NCBI GenBank assembly: GCA_020740775.1
Contig: JAHEWK010000027.1
Location: forward strand, 434,001-498,000
Direction of reading: 5' to 3'
Source of the DNA: Ilyonectria destructans
Lineage: Eukaryota > Ascomycota > Sordariomycetes > Hypocreales > Nectriaceae
DNA: 64,000 bases
Both the position numbers and the translations under genes were made by a program. Each line of letters starts with the position of its first letter. The first letter of the stretch is position 1. This document shows, one piece after another, positions 52,598 to 62,880 of the stretch. The notes under the pieces are model-generated. The model made no database searches and was not told the origin of the DNA. It saw only the letters and a list, made by a program, of their open reading frames with translations.

Positions 52598-54660
52598 AAC
52601 ATTCATGCGGTGCGACCAAATACCTTAATCACGAAGTTAAGCGACACAGATTCAAACGTCTCAAAGCTAAATTAGGTCATTGAATGCAGACGGACGGAAC
52701 AAATGAGGGGGTGTGTGCGCTCAGGAGTGTATGCACCTTACCCTTTTCAACAAAAAAGAGTCTCCTTGTTAGGTTCGTGACTGTGAGTCACAAAGAACTG
52801 CCCCGCAAGGGTCTTGCCAGTCAGGAACCACAGACGTGTCTCCCTCTTTACGAGTCATGCCGCGGTGGAAATGCGGTACGTCGGGCACTGCTGTTGCGTG
52901 GTAGGCTAGTGTAGACCTTGGATGAAGAAAGGGTAAACGACCGGCCTCATACAATCTACGCACCGTTCACCGCCGTCGACCAAGACTGCTTGTTGTGCAC
53001 TAGAACTAGACACTAGGCATAAGACACCAGGCATGAAACTCTGGGCACAGAATGCCACAGAGTGCTGAGAGCACCGCATATGAGGATCGCCGTTGCAACG
53101 AGATACACACTTGGCTGACCGTCGTCTCTGGTTCTTTCGATCAGCCTTGGTAGCATTCCTGGCAACTCCTAGTATTCCCCATGCGAAGTCTGCCGCTTGA
53201 CCTCACCGTCCAAAGCTGGACTGGTCTGAACCGATCTGCCAGTTTCTGTTCGGTGGTGGAGATCAAAACATGACGCCCAGGAGGGTGGCGACTAAGGCAA
53301 CGAAAACGAACCCAAGCCCAGAAGTGATCGGCCTCCTACAGATCTCCAAGTCGCTTGTCAACTGCGAACAGGAAAAGCCCATCGCCGTCTTCGACACCGG
53401 GAGTGCAACTAGCGTGTGTGTCCGGACAAGCACGCATTGTGGACACTCGGAATCCTTTGTTTGAACAATCGTTGAGATGGCGCGACGGAACACAAGTTGT
53501 GCCGTTGCACGCCTCGCCCGTACTGGCACAGAAGCGGCGATTACAACGGCCGATCACGGCGCAACCTCGCGGAAAGCTTGTCACAAACGACTTGTTCCAC
53601 TGTTGTTGATCCACTCAAACGCGACAAAATGTAGCTTCCTGAGAGCCCCCAAAAAAGGTGCCTTCTTGTGTAGTGCGGGGTGTATGTGAATGAAGAGTTC
53701 GGTTTAGACTTTTGGCATGTTTCGAGCTTTGTGGTGTGTGTTGTTTGTTTGATGTTTTTTAGGGTGTGTCGTTTGGTGTGTGTTGTTTGACGTGTGTCGT
53801 TTGACGTGTGTCGTTTGACGTGTGTTCGTCGTCGTCCATCGTCCGTCGTTCCCCACCTTGTCGAAAACGTGCGGACACAAGACAAGAAATGTTCGCCATG
53901 ACACTCGCGTAACAAAAGCACACTGATACACGTCCGGGCCCACCGCATGAACCTGACAGAGTTCACTGTCGTGGGGGTCGACAACGTGAGGGCAAAAGTG
54001 CTCTGCCATCTGCGCAACGCAGACAGACTAGCTCGGGCTAAGATGCGGAAAGTTTAACAGCGCCAGACATTGTGGAGGAGTCGGAGACACTGAGGGGCAT
54101 TTCGCAGAAGGATCGTCCAGGATAAACCAAGAAGAACAAGGGGAGAGAGCAAAAGAACGAAACCCGGGACTGGAAGGAAGAGAGGTGGGGTGTGTGAAGT
54201 GATGCTAGCGCTGAGAGCAGTGACTCTCCTGCCAGAAGCCGGACGAGATGGAGATGACAGACAGAGAAACGTGGGTAATCGTACCCCGTTCATACACACG
54301 CCCAACGACGAGAACATGTGCAGAAACATCGGACGATGAAGGTGTAGGGCATTGCGGGGCCCTGCAAGGCATGACGAGACGCGACAAGACATTTTCAGAC
54401 ATTTGAAGATACGACACGGAGACACTCGAAGACACACGGAGACACGACAAGACGCTACAAGACACTACAAGACAACACAAGACGCTACAAGGTACAATGG
54501 ACAGACTGCAGGCAGCCAGACACCGACACTGAACTCGCGTACATGTGCGTCATTGTACACCACGGTACTGCAAAGTATCAGACGTCGCCCGGATCCGAAC
54601 TTTGTCTTTCTCGTCTCACGCGAGAACGAGGTAAGTTTTGGGAAGGTAGCTCAACTGTTT
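52598..54660 (+). repeat. R1 dispersed repeat, most complete copy
   Basis: Reference copy for the family: CATGCGGTGCGACCAAATAC, then TTCAACAAAAAAGAGTCTCC, CGCACCGTTCACCG, GACCGATCTGCCAG, CAAGTCGCTTGTCAACTGCG, CGTCTTCGACACCGGGAGTG, GAAAGCTTGTCACAAACGAC, CTGTTGTTGATCCACTC, a GTGTCGTTTG tandem, CGTCGTTCCCCACCTTGTCG, CCAGACATTGTGGAGGAG, GGCATTGCGGGGCCCTG and a CTACAAGACA tandem. A frame over 53,330-53,463 gives AVFDTGSATS, which looks like an aspartic-protease D-T-G motif but stands alone. The class of the element is unknown. Confidence 0.75.
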
Positions 54661-55160
54661 CCCAAGAAGGTCGCGTTCCACCTAGTTCGTTCTTCTCCTG
54701 TAGGCCTTACGTATGTGGCTGCGACATGTTCGACCGACATATATCACAGCTTGCAGAAGTGTAACGCAAACGCAACGCAGAGTTCGAACGGGCGACATCA
54801 GTAAGGAACGAAGAGGTCGAGCCTTGTGTTTGGGTTTGCGTTTGCACGGCAGAGGATGAGCATACCGCGTTCAAGTCCGGTATTTTGGCTTTGCGACGTT
54901 TGACTCTGCAACGCTCGACTTCACGACAGGTGTGATTCGGAGTACACTCTACTATGCTCACGGGTATAAAGAGCGAAGAAGCTCGCCTCCTTGAGCTGCA
55001 TCAAGTTCTGGCAGACACATTCACATACACATCACCTTGCTGATTGAAGATGCGACTGGACTTCGATCGCACGCTCACTTCATTGGGATCTGATCCGGCT
55101 GTCTTGCTGGTACAGTACTGCTTTTCTTTTTCTTTCTTTGAGCCTGGAGACGTTCGCCTC
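54661..55160. other. No recognisable gene
   Basis: Short frames only. 54,800-54,920 has a TTTGGGTTTGCGTTTGC stretch of mild repetition. Confidence 0.4.
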
Positions 55161-55194
55161 TTACTCTTTTGCCCTCTCTCTGCTCCCTCCCTTC

Positions 55195-55425
55195 TTCACT
55201 TCCCTCCCTTCCCTCCCTTCCCTCACTTCCCTCACTTCCCTCACTTCCCTCTCTTCCCTCACTTCCCTCACTTCCCCCCCTTCCCTCACTTCCCTCACTT
55301 CCCCCCCTTCCCTCACTTCCCTCACTTCCCCCCCTTCCCTCACTTCCCTCACTTCCCCCTCTTCCCTCACTTCCCTCACTTCCCCCCCTTCCCTCACTCC
55401 CCCCCCCCCCCCCCTCCAAACCCAT
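55195..55425. repeat. Minisatellite of CTTCCCTCA units ending in a C homopolymer
   Basis: Built of TTCCCTCAC units grouped into higher-order repeats of about 30 bp (…CACTTCCCTCACTTCCCCCC), about 20 basic units, ending in a run of about 18 C near 55,400. Strand composition is almost pure pyrimidine. All frames across it (PSLPSLPP, EGSEGRGG) are artefacts. Confidence 0.97.
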
Positions 55426-56256
55426 CCTCACTGTCGGTTTTCACTCCACTGACGCCCCCAAGTACTCTTGTTCGGTAACCCTGTTCCTTATCTTCGGCCG
55501 CTTATACACAGAAGTGGTCATGACGAGACATCTGAAGACACCTGAGCGAGGTATGTACTCACCCTTGCGAGTTTCAGCGTACTAACGCAGAGGCTTGAGA
55601 AGACAGGTCCCCGCAGAACATAAGACGAGACAACTGTGGTGGCATTAACAAGAGCGCGACATCATTCTTCTCCCGTCATCCTGCAGCTCACCTGCTCAAC
55701 CATCCTCGGAAAGCCGGTCGGTGCACATGAAACATGGTACGTTGTCTACAAGGCTCAGTTGTCCTGATTATGCTAACAGTACGTCGGTCGCTGCGGAGGA
55801 AACTTCAGTGACCGAGTTGCAACGCAACATAGCATGACTTGAACTTGTACATTCGGCATGTTGTCTTCCAGTCGACATATCGTCTCCCCATCTGCTTGAG
55901 TCGTAGGTGCTGCACCATCGTCTGTCTTTAGGAAGATGAGTTCAACTCCGGGCTCTATAGCACTCTCTACAGAATGCACCCGTCTCAATCTCGGCATGCT
56001 TACTAGCTAAGGATGTGGCAATACGGGGAACAATGAACAGGTTCCCTCAGGCTGAGGCCCCTAGTCGAAGAGACTCACAGGGCTCTCGAGAGCGAAGATG
56101 ACAAGAGTACGCAGGCGAGCGGCTCAGTCCATCTTTTCAGCGATTATCAGTCGCTGACCGAGATGGGATCTCGGGTATCGGGGAAGAAGGGACTGCACGC
56201 CTACTGGACAAAAGTTCGTGATGCCTTTCAACAAGAGGCGGATCGGAGTGTCGCGG
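55426..56256. other. No recognisable gene
   Basis: A 74-codon minus-strand frame (55,997-55,773) has no domain. No repeat was noticed. Confidence 0.4.
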
Positions 56257-56540
56257 CAACATACAGCTGTTGGCAACAGCGCCCAGCACCATGAAGCATA
56301 CGGATATGGCGGCTAGTCGGCGGTGATGCCCTAATCGGGACTGTGAAAATGCGCAAAGCTGCTTCTGTCTCGAGCGGGGTTGACGATGTGTACGCCTATC
56401 GTTGCGTCCAATCGGGACTGTGAAAATGCGCAAGCTGCTTCTGTCTCGGATGGGTTGACGACGTGTACCCCATGACTGACAACGCCCATCCGTATGCTCC
56501 ATGGTGCTGGGCGCTGTTGCCAACAGCTTCATGTTGGCGC
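56257..56540. mobile_element. MITE-like element with about 50-bp inverted ends
   Basis: AGCTGTTGGCAACAGCGCCC and AGCACCATGAAGCATACGGAT at 56,264-56,306 are repeated inverted at 56,487-56,533 with few mismatches. The interior holds two tandem copies of about 70 bp (GGGACTGTGAAAATGCGCAA … GTTGACGA.GTGTAC). No flanking duplication is obvious. A short non-coding foldback element is the simplest reading. Confidence 0.7.
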
Positions 56541-56739
56541 ACACTCTTACAGCTGTTTGGGGAGGGGGGATAGGGGACGAGGATGGGAGACTTGAGTGGC
56601 GGCTTTGTTTGTGGATGGCGAGGAAATAGATGACGCCGGGTGACGCGTGCTTGAAGCTTGATTATTCAAGGCACCCACATGGACGAAGGAGAGAGGAAGA
56701 GGGCGATAAGAGAGGGATGATGAGTGAAGGCAAAATTTC

Positions 56740-57080
56740 TGACGAAAAAAAAAAAAAAAAAAAAAAAGAAATCGAGGAAAAAAGGACAAGATAAAGAAAA
56801 AGGACAAAAAAAGACAAAAGACAAGAAAAAAGAAAGAAGAAGGGACAAGAAGAAGGGACAAGGAAAAAAAAAACAGAAAAAGACCCAAAAAAAAAGACAA
56901 AAAAAAAAGGAAAAAGGAAAAAGGAAAACTAAGGGAGAAGAGAAAAGTAACCAGGGAAGAAAATGAAGTGAATGAAAGAAAGAAAAGCAATGGCAACACC
57001 AAACCACCAACACCAATACCAACTCCCACACATACACACACACATACACACCCCAAAAAAAAAAAAAAAAAAAAAGGAAA
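56740..57080. repeat. A-rich tract with poly(A) runs
   Basis: Starts with about 23 A (56,744-56,766), continues as AAAAAGGACAAG-like purine sequence, then a CACA tract (57,025-57,050) and a second run of about 20 A (57,055-57,075). It could be tails of retroposed sequences; no body is recognised. Confidence 0.85.
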
Positions 57081-57442
57081 GAAAAGCGAGGGAAACATGG
57101 AGATACAGAGAATCCCCCATACGGAAAACGACAAATCGGGATTCACAACAACAATCTGCCCCATCATTCGGTAATTGCGGGCTGAGTCGTGCGCTGTGCA
57201 AGTCTACACAACAGGAGAATAGTTGCTCGTACGGTGGAGCGTGGCGCGTATGCAACCGACAACTCGCACGATGACAGATTCCCACCCACCTTGAAGCTTT
57301 TCCCGTGGGGTCCCGGGCTAATGGGGTTGAAGGCGCAACGAGGGGTAGAGCGCGATCTACGATTCGACTCGCTCGTTTACTGGGCCAAACGCGTCTTCCG
57401 ACAACACGCCGGATTTACCACCTAACGCAGTCGCCTTGACTC

Positions 57443-58713
57443 TTAAGAATCGTCATCAAACCAGCGCAACGCCTCCTGAACCGTCCTGTCGCTCAGTTCC
57501 TCCAGTCTCGCCTGCGCCGCAGTCATTTCTTCGGGGACCCTGTTGCCCACCAGGTCTCTCTCCCGCACCTTGGACACAAGCATGATGCCGTCCAGCGTCC
57601 GGCAACGTGACAGCTGCACGTACAGGCTGTACGGGTCGCATTGCGAGGGGACGACGCGTCCGTCGACGTTTGTCGTCCGCGTCCCTCGCAGCTCTAGAGC
57701 TACGTGCTCCAGCGTCCTGCCCTGCACTTTGTAGTCTGTGCACGCAAAAGCCGCTGCGCACGGCAGACCCTTTCGGCTGACATCGTTCTTCTGCCACGGC
57801 CGCTTCTGCTGGCATTGTATCTTCACGCTCATCGGCGTCAGGAGGATTCGTGCCTGGCGGCATCCCCACGAATTGGACATCTTTAGTTGTCTCCGACTCC
57901 AGGATTATCCCCGCCGGCTGCCCGAAGTAGATCGTCATGTCGGCCGAGATCCGATGCCCCGGGTACGCCTTGTCGACAATGACCTCCACCGCCGAGTAGC
58001 TGGCACCGTTCACCAGCTTCAGCCCCTGATGCGTATTGTGGTTCACAACGACGGGCATCCCCGGCACGGACATGAAGACGGCCGGCACCGGTATCGCACT
58101 GTCGTCGCCCTGGTTCAGAATCATGATGGCTTCTTCCTCGGTCGGCAGGCCGTCCTTCCATTTGTGCTCGGATATGAAGATTCGCATCATCGACCGCTGC
58201 TGGATCTGGAACGCCAATGTGGCCTCCATGTTCAGGTTCCACCGATTCCTATTCAACGGCGTCACCACGGTGACGCCCGTCTCCCACGGGATCCTTCTAT
58301 CCTCCCGATAGCACCTTGAGTTGAGAAGGTCCAAATCCGTCCGGTCCTGCACGCCCGATCGAATTCGTTTCAGCAGCCTCTGCAATTCCGCATCTCCGGC
58401 GGCGCGCACTTGCTCGTTCAGCATGATGACCGTCGTGAACTTCTTCCACAGCGCGTGCGCCTTGTCGTGCTGGTGCCGTTGCTCGGCCTTGAACGAGTTG
58501 TCTTCGTCCCACGAGACGGCCACACTTGGAAGGAGGATCGATCTCTCCTGTACGGGACGGAATTGGTGGAAGTCTCCGTAGAAAAGGACGATGGGGATCC
58601 CCGCCAAAGTCCTGCTGCGATCCGCGGAGCCGGCAGAGCTGCTCGTTCGCCGCGTGTAGCGTCCGAGCTCCCAGCATGCTCACCTCGTCGATGACTAGCA
58701 CGTCTTTCTCCTG
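57443..58713 (-). pseudogene. Helitron copy B: C-terminal helicase part
   Basis: After the TAG at 58,716-58,714 the frame gives KDVLVIDEVSMLGA (Walker B), then shifts near 58,600 to IPIVLFYGDFHQFRPV, WKKFTTVIMLNEQVRA and MPVVVNHNTHQGLKLVNG. It shifts again near 57,875 to FACTDYKVQGRTLEHVALEL and SLYVQLSRCRTLDGIMLV, the last helicase motifs (the YKxQG and YVxLSR blocks of PIF1). Confidence 0.9.
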
Positions 58714-59859
58714 CTAGTCCATCCGAGACTGGCCATGGACAAATCGCTCCGCCTGTTTCGGCAGGCGCACACCGTCGAGATCTTTGGCCATGTTCGCGCC
58801 TGCCGCATGATCTTTCGAGAACCCGCAAGCAGAGTGGATCGTGATGCCGTTGATCCGCGCTGCTGCGGTACCTGACGTCGCCGTTATTAGTAGACGGTTC
58901 GAAAGGCCCTTTGCCGCGAAGAGCTCGACGAGTGCCTCGATGACTCGTGTCTTGCCAGTTCCGCCCTCTCCACCGACGAACTGGCAGAGCTGACCGACGT
59001 CGCCTTTCTCGCTGTGTCGTATCAGATCGAGCTGGCGGTAAATGATGAGGAAGGCGATCGCCTGCCTCTTGTTCAGCGTGAGCCGCGCTACCAGGGCCTT
59101 GCCCGCCTCGAGGAAGGAGGTCGAGGCACCAAAGTGGATTTCCATTCCGGCGCTTGCTCTCGCTTCCGTCTCCTCGGAGTCCGTCGCCGTCATTTGGATG
59201 TCCTCTTCTCCGAAGCCAGTGTGCACACTCCGCACGGCCGCGCAGAGATCAGTCACCTGCGTCACGGCCACGCTTTGTATGCCCTGTATCATCTTCTCCC
59301 TCTCCTTGGACGCACAGATTTGCTGCGACTTTATAGCCCTAATCTGATCCTGCGGTGGTATGGCGGCCCCAGATAATTTGCTCCCGGGCGTGTTTATCCG
59401 TCTTGGCCCCAGTTCGGGTATTATGGTGCCCTGGAGCTCACCACACGAGGACAGGGCCGATTGCTGAAAGCGGCAGAGTTGCTGCATCATTGTCGTGAGC
59501 TCCTGTGAGCCGGCCGTGATTTGGCTCGCTTCGATTGCACTTCTGACGACGTCGATCAGTCGCATTATGTTTCCGGTGCTGTCTGCCCGGTAAGCAGATG
59601 TGGGCTCTTCACCCGCCTCCCCCACGCCATCCTCGTCGCCATATACGCCCGTGAAGTCACCGTCGCCGGATGAGGCTGCCCATTGCTTGGCGTCACGTTT
59701 TGCATCTTCGGCCGACCGTCGGAGTAGTTGCACGTTGTCGACGAGACATGATATTCTCGGAGTTAGCTCCACTCGTGCCTGCGCCCAAATTCTATTGATG
59801 TCGCCGCTTGATTCGCTCAAGAAAGACTCCCACGGCACGAACAGCGCAAGGTGCTGCAC
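58714..59859 (-). pseudogene. Helitron copy B: linker and helicase Walker A part
   Basis: An open frame of 381 codons with LTLNKRQAIAFLIIYRQLD and the P-loop GGEGGTGKTRVIEALVELFA, then ITATSGTAAARINGITIHSA. It ends RMD-stop; the same place in the neighbouring copy reads RMDWQEKD, so TGG has become TAG (one G-to-A change). Confidence 0.92.
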
Positions 59860-60942
59860 AGCTGCCCTTCAACGTCGAAGTTAGCCTCTTTAACACGGCC
59901 TTCCTGCTCCGTCAGCGTCAGACGCACCTCCGATAGCACGACCCTTCCTCGTCTTCGTCGAAATCCTTGCTTAAATACCCGTCGAGGCAGACAGTGGCTT
60001 GCTTGCCCAGCCGTCTGAGCACCTGCACCCAACGTCTTCCTGGAGCCCACCCGCTCTCGAATGGTACCTCTCCCCAGGTGGCGGGCCTCTCGTCCCTGTC
60101 GTTGCGCTTGAGCCTGACCAGGGACGCATAGTCGTAGAGACACGGCCTCGCAGGACATCTCCCCGGTGACAATATGCCTCGACCCGACAAATTCTTTGGC
60201 CTGCTTCTTCAACAAGTATTGACTCGTCCACGGAACCGTCTGCGGTTGCTCCGCCGCTTTCTTGTCGGAGATGCTGCCATTGTCGGAAGACCTGCCAGTA
60301 GAGCAACGACACGTTCAGGAACGCCCAGGCACTGCTGTTCGTCAATTCAGTCGAGTATCCCAGGACGTCCGCGACGACCTCGACCTGCGATAACGGCCGC
60401 TCCGTAAACACGCGGTTCGCCACCTTCATCAAGAACTGTCGCGTCTTGTTCTGGCTGCCATCGTCACCGGCATCATTGTCCCCACGAGCCTCCCCGCTGT
60501 CGGCAGTTCCGGCTCCTTCTCTGACAGGTAAGAGTTCTGCCGCGGCGGCTGCGCGCTTCCACACCGGGTCCTCTACCTTGGTCGCGTAATTCGTGACATC
60601 ATAGACGAGGGCCATGGTCTTGCGCTGCGTGGCAATAAAAGAGATGTCGTGGTTGTGTCGGAGCCCCACGGCCACGGCCTTATTCCACCGATTCACCATG
60701 CTGTGCGACCTCCGAATCCGTAGCACTCCGTCCGCCATGAATTCCGTCTTCTCGACTAGTCTCCATGGCGCCTTGAAACGACACAGGTCGCTCTTCGGCC
60801 CCTTTTTGGCCAGCGAGTACTTGACACACGTAGGGCTATGAGTGTGGATCTGTGTTGCACCGGCACAGAAATTGGCTTCGTCGTCAAATGAGGCTGAAAA
60901 TCGCTGGTCGTCGTGCAGCAGCTGCGATATGTCCGATGTCAC
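59860..60942 (-). pseudogene. Helitron copy B: middle region
   Basis: FSASFDDEANFCAGATQIHT, CVKYSL, HSMVNRWNKAVAVGLRHNHD, and SSAWAFLNVSLLYWQVFRQW are typical of the conserved stretch between Rep and helicase in fungal Helitrons. The frame changes near 60,150 (CLYDYASLVRLKRN continues in another phase) and again near 59,900. Confidence 0.9.
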
Positions 60943-60999
60943 CGATCGCTCTGCCTGAATTGCACAGAAACCTTCCTGGTCCAGATCCTGCCTTGGTCG

Positions 61000-62880
61000 T
61001 CAGCTTCGTCGCGCTCGACTGATAAGGGACGGTTTACGGTCGACCTCTTGCCCCCTCTCCTCAAAAAACATACCTCGGAAAAGACTGTCGACATATTGGA
61101 TGATGCGATCTCGGTATGCCGCTTGGTCCTTGGCGTCGGTGTCGGCGAGCATCGAAGTCAGATGCGCGTTTCCGTGCAGCCAGAGCAGTCCATGAACATG
61201 AAGCGCCCCTCGTTCGTTGACCGTCTCTGCTTCAACAGTCCTACCTCGCAAATCGGTGGCCTTTCCCGCTCCGAGTATGGCCTCTTCAACCAATCGTGGC
61301 CCTCCAACTCCAAATGGGAACAGGGTGGGGAACGTCTTAGCGAAGAACGAGGTCTCAAACGAATCGGCAAATTCGTCGCCACGCGAAACTTGGATGTACG
61401 GCTCACAGCCGTGCCCTTGCACCCCCTCCGCCGAGGAACCGACCCACGTTCTCGGGACTGCACTGCCATCACCAGCACCTTCCCCCCCGATGGCGTCGCA
61501 AGCAAAGCGCAATTTCTCGACGTCCTCTACATCCGGCGGTCCGTCCAGCGCAAACATGCCAGAGGAGGTCACCTCATTGATCGCTTTCGCAGCATGATCG
61601 GGCATAACGTCACTTCCACCCGGGACCTCGTCTTCTTCGTCTCCCCCGGCTCCCTGAGCCTGGCCGCCCGTCGCGTCTTGTCCCTCGTTGAGCAGAGCCA
61701 TGATCTCCTCGATCTTCCATGGCCCGCTCCACGGGCGGCACAACTTGCGTCGTTCGTGTCTTCTCCCACGCCGACGGCTCATTTCGCTCCATGCGATCGT
61801 ACACCAACGACGACACCCCGTGTAGCGGCGCACCCCAGCTCTCCATCTCTGCCGTGTCGATCTCGATCTCAGCATACTGTGGATTGTTCTTCTGCAGCCA
61901 GACAAGGGCCCTCTCGACCACTCGCCGCCTTACCGACAAGAGACTCGACAGGTCGCTCGGCGCCGGCTTCTCCGCGCCCTGCCACGAAACGTGGATCTCG
62001 TCCATGACTTTCAAAAGGGGGTGCGGGAGCACCTTGGTGGCCAGTTCCTGCACATTGTTCGGGAACACTGTGATGTGGCCTTTGACGTGCCTCGGATACC
62101 TCACGGCCTGCCTGTGGCCGCCCGGAATGCTATACCTCGTCACGAAGCCGTAACACGAATTCAGCGCGATGAGCTTCTCCTCGACCAGCGTCAGACCCTT
62201 GAGCTCGTCGGGAAACATGTGCTCACGGCCAAGGCCGCTGTGAAGTTGAGCCGCTGGCGACAGGCTCCCATGCACCAGGAAACGTACACACTCCGCACAG
62301 GAAAGCAGCGCCGGCATGAAAACGGCGATCGATCGCCCTTCGGGACGCAGCTCGACAGCCACTGGTCCCACGTCACTTCTCTCAACTCTTTCCCCGCACG
62401 CTTACGGTAGCACAACATGCAAGTCCGTATTGGCAAGCTGCTCGCGTCGTGGAACGCATTGTAAAAGGCCCGCGCCGTCGACACCTTTCTCTCGTGTGGT
62501 ATTGGTGCACACCAAGTCTCCTTGTTGGACAGGCTCTCCTTCACGGCAAACTCCTCCTCCAAGGAGCGCAAGACGCTGGCCAAATCTTCCGCTTGCAGTT
62601 CTCGCCTCCTCTGCCTCCGGATCCCAGTTCGGATCCGTTTCACAGGGGGCTGCTCTCTCCTGGAATAGCAGGTTCTATGCCGCCCGACCAGCGTCGACTC
62701 CATGACCTCGTCTCGCCTTGACAGATCTGCTTCTCCAGAAGCAGCTCGGCGCAGTGGTCGTGGCAGCGACCATTCCGCTAAATGGGCATCCCCCGCTGCA
62801 CCCTCTATCTCCCTGGGCCGGATGGCTCGCACGGGACACGGGCCAACATCGTCACTTCGAGGCCTTGACCTGGTTATAGG
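61000..62880 (-). pseudogene. Helitron copy B: N-terminal and Rep (HUH) part with internal deletion
   Basis: From 62,800: LASVLRSLEEEFAVKESLSN, the Cys cluster CMLCYRKR … CRRCFP, then LIALNSCYGFVTRY and HVKGHITVFPNNVQELA, and, after a frame change near 61,700, YIQVSRGDEF, TFPTLFPFGVGGPR and the HUH motif GALHVHGLLWLHGN. Between GVGGPR… ATDLRG and VNERGALHVHG only about 10 residues remain, where related proteins have well over 100, so a large internal deletion removed the start of the Rep fold. The later AYRDRIIQYVDSLF may hold a catalytic tyrosine. Confidence 0.88.

Larger units (their letters stand above)
57443..62880 (-). mobile_element. Helitron, full extent but inactivated (copy B)
   Basis: Minus-strand frames laid end to end reproduce a fungal RepHel: an N-terminal Cys cluster (about 62,470-62,300), a conserved N-terminal region, the HUH replication initiator, a linker, and a PIF1-type helicase ending in DGYFDDDS-like sequence at 57,443. 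At least five frame changes, one in-frame stop and an internal deletion disrupt it. Helitrons move by rolling-circle replication. Element ends (5' TC, 3' hairpin-CTRR) could not be fixed by eye. Confidence 0.85.

Noticed and set aside
53330..53463. AVFDTGSATS in the R1 repeat as evidence for a retroelement protease
   Set aside because: A single motif in one short frame. Other R1 copies keep only DTGS-like DNA and no neighbouring pol motif is present, so R1 was not called an LTR element.
57290..57330. GGGGTCCCGGGCTAATGGGG as the Helitron 3' terminus (CTAAT)
   Set aside because: The CTAAT is on the plus strand whereas the element reads on the minus strand, and no hairpin stands at the right distance.
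60913..62007. 364-codon plus-strand frame
   Set aside because: Antisense shadow of the Helitron Rep region.
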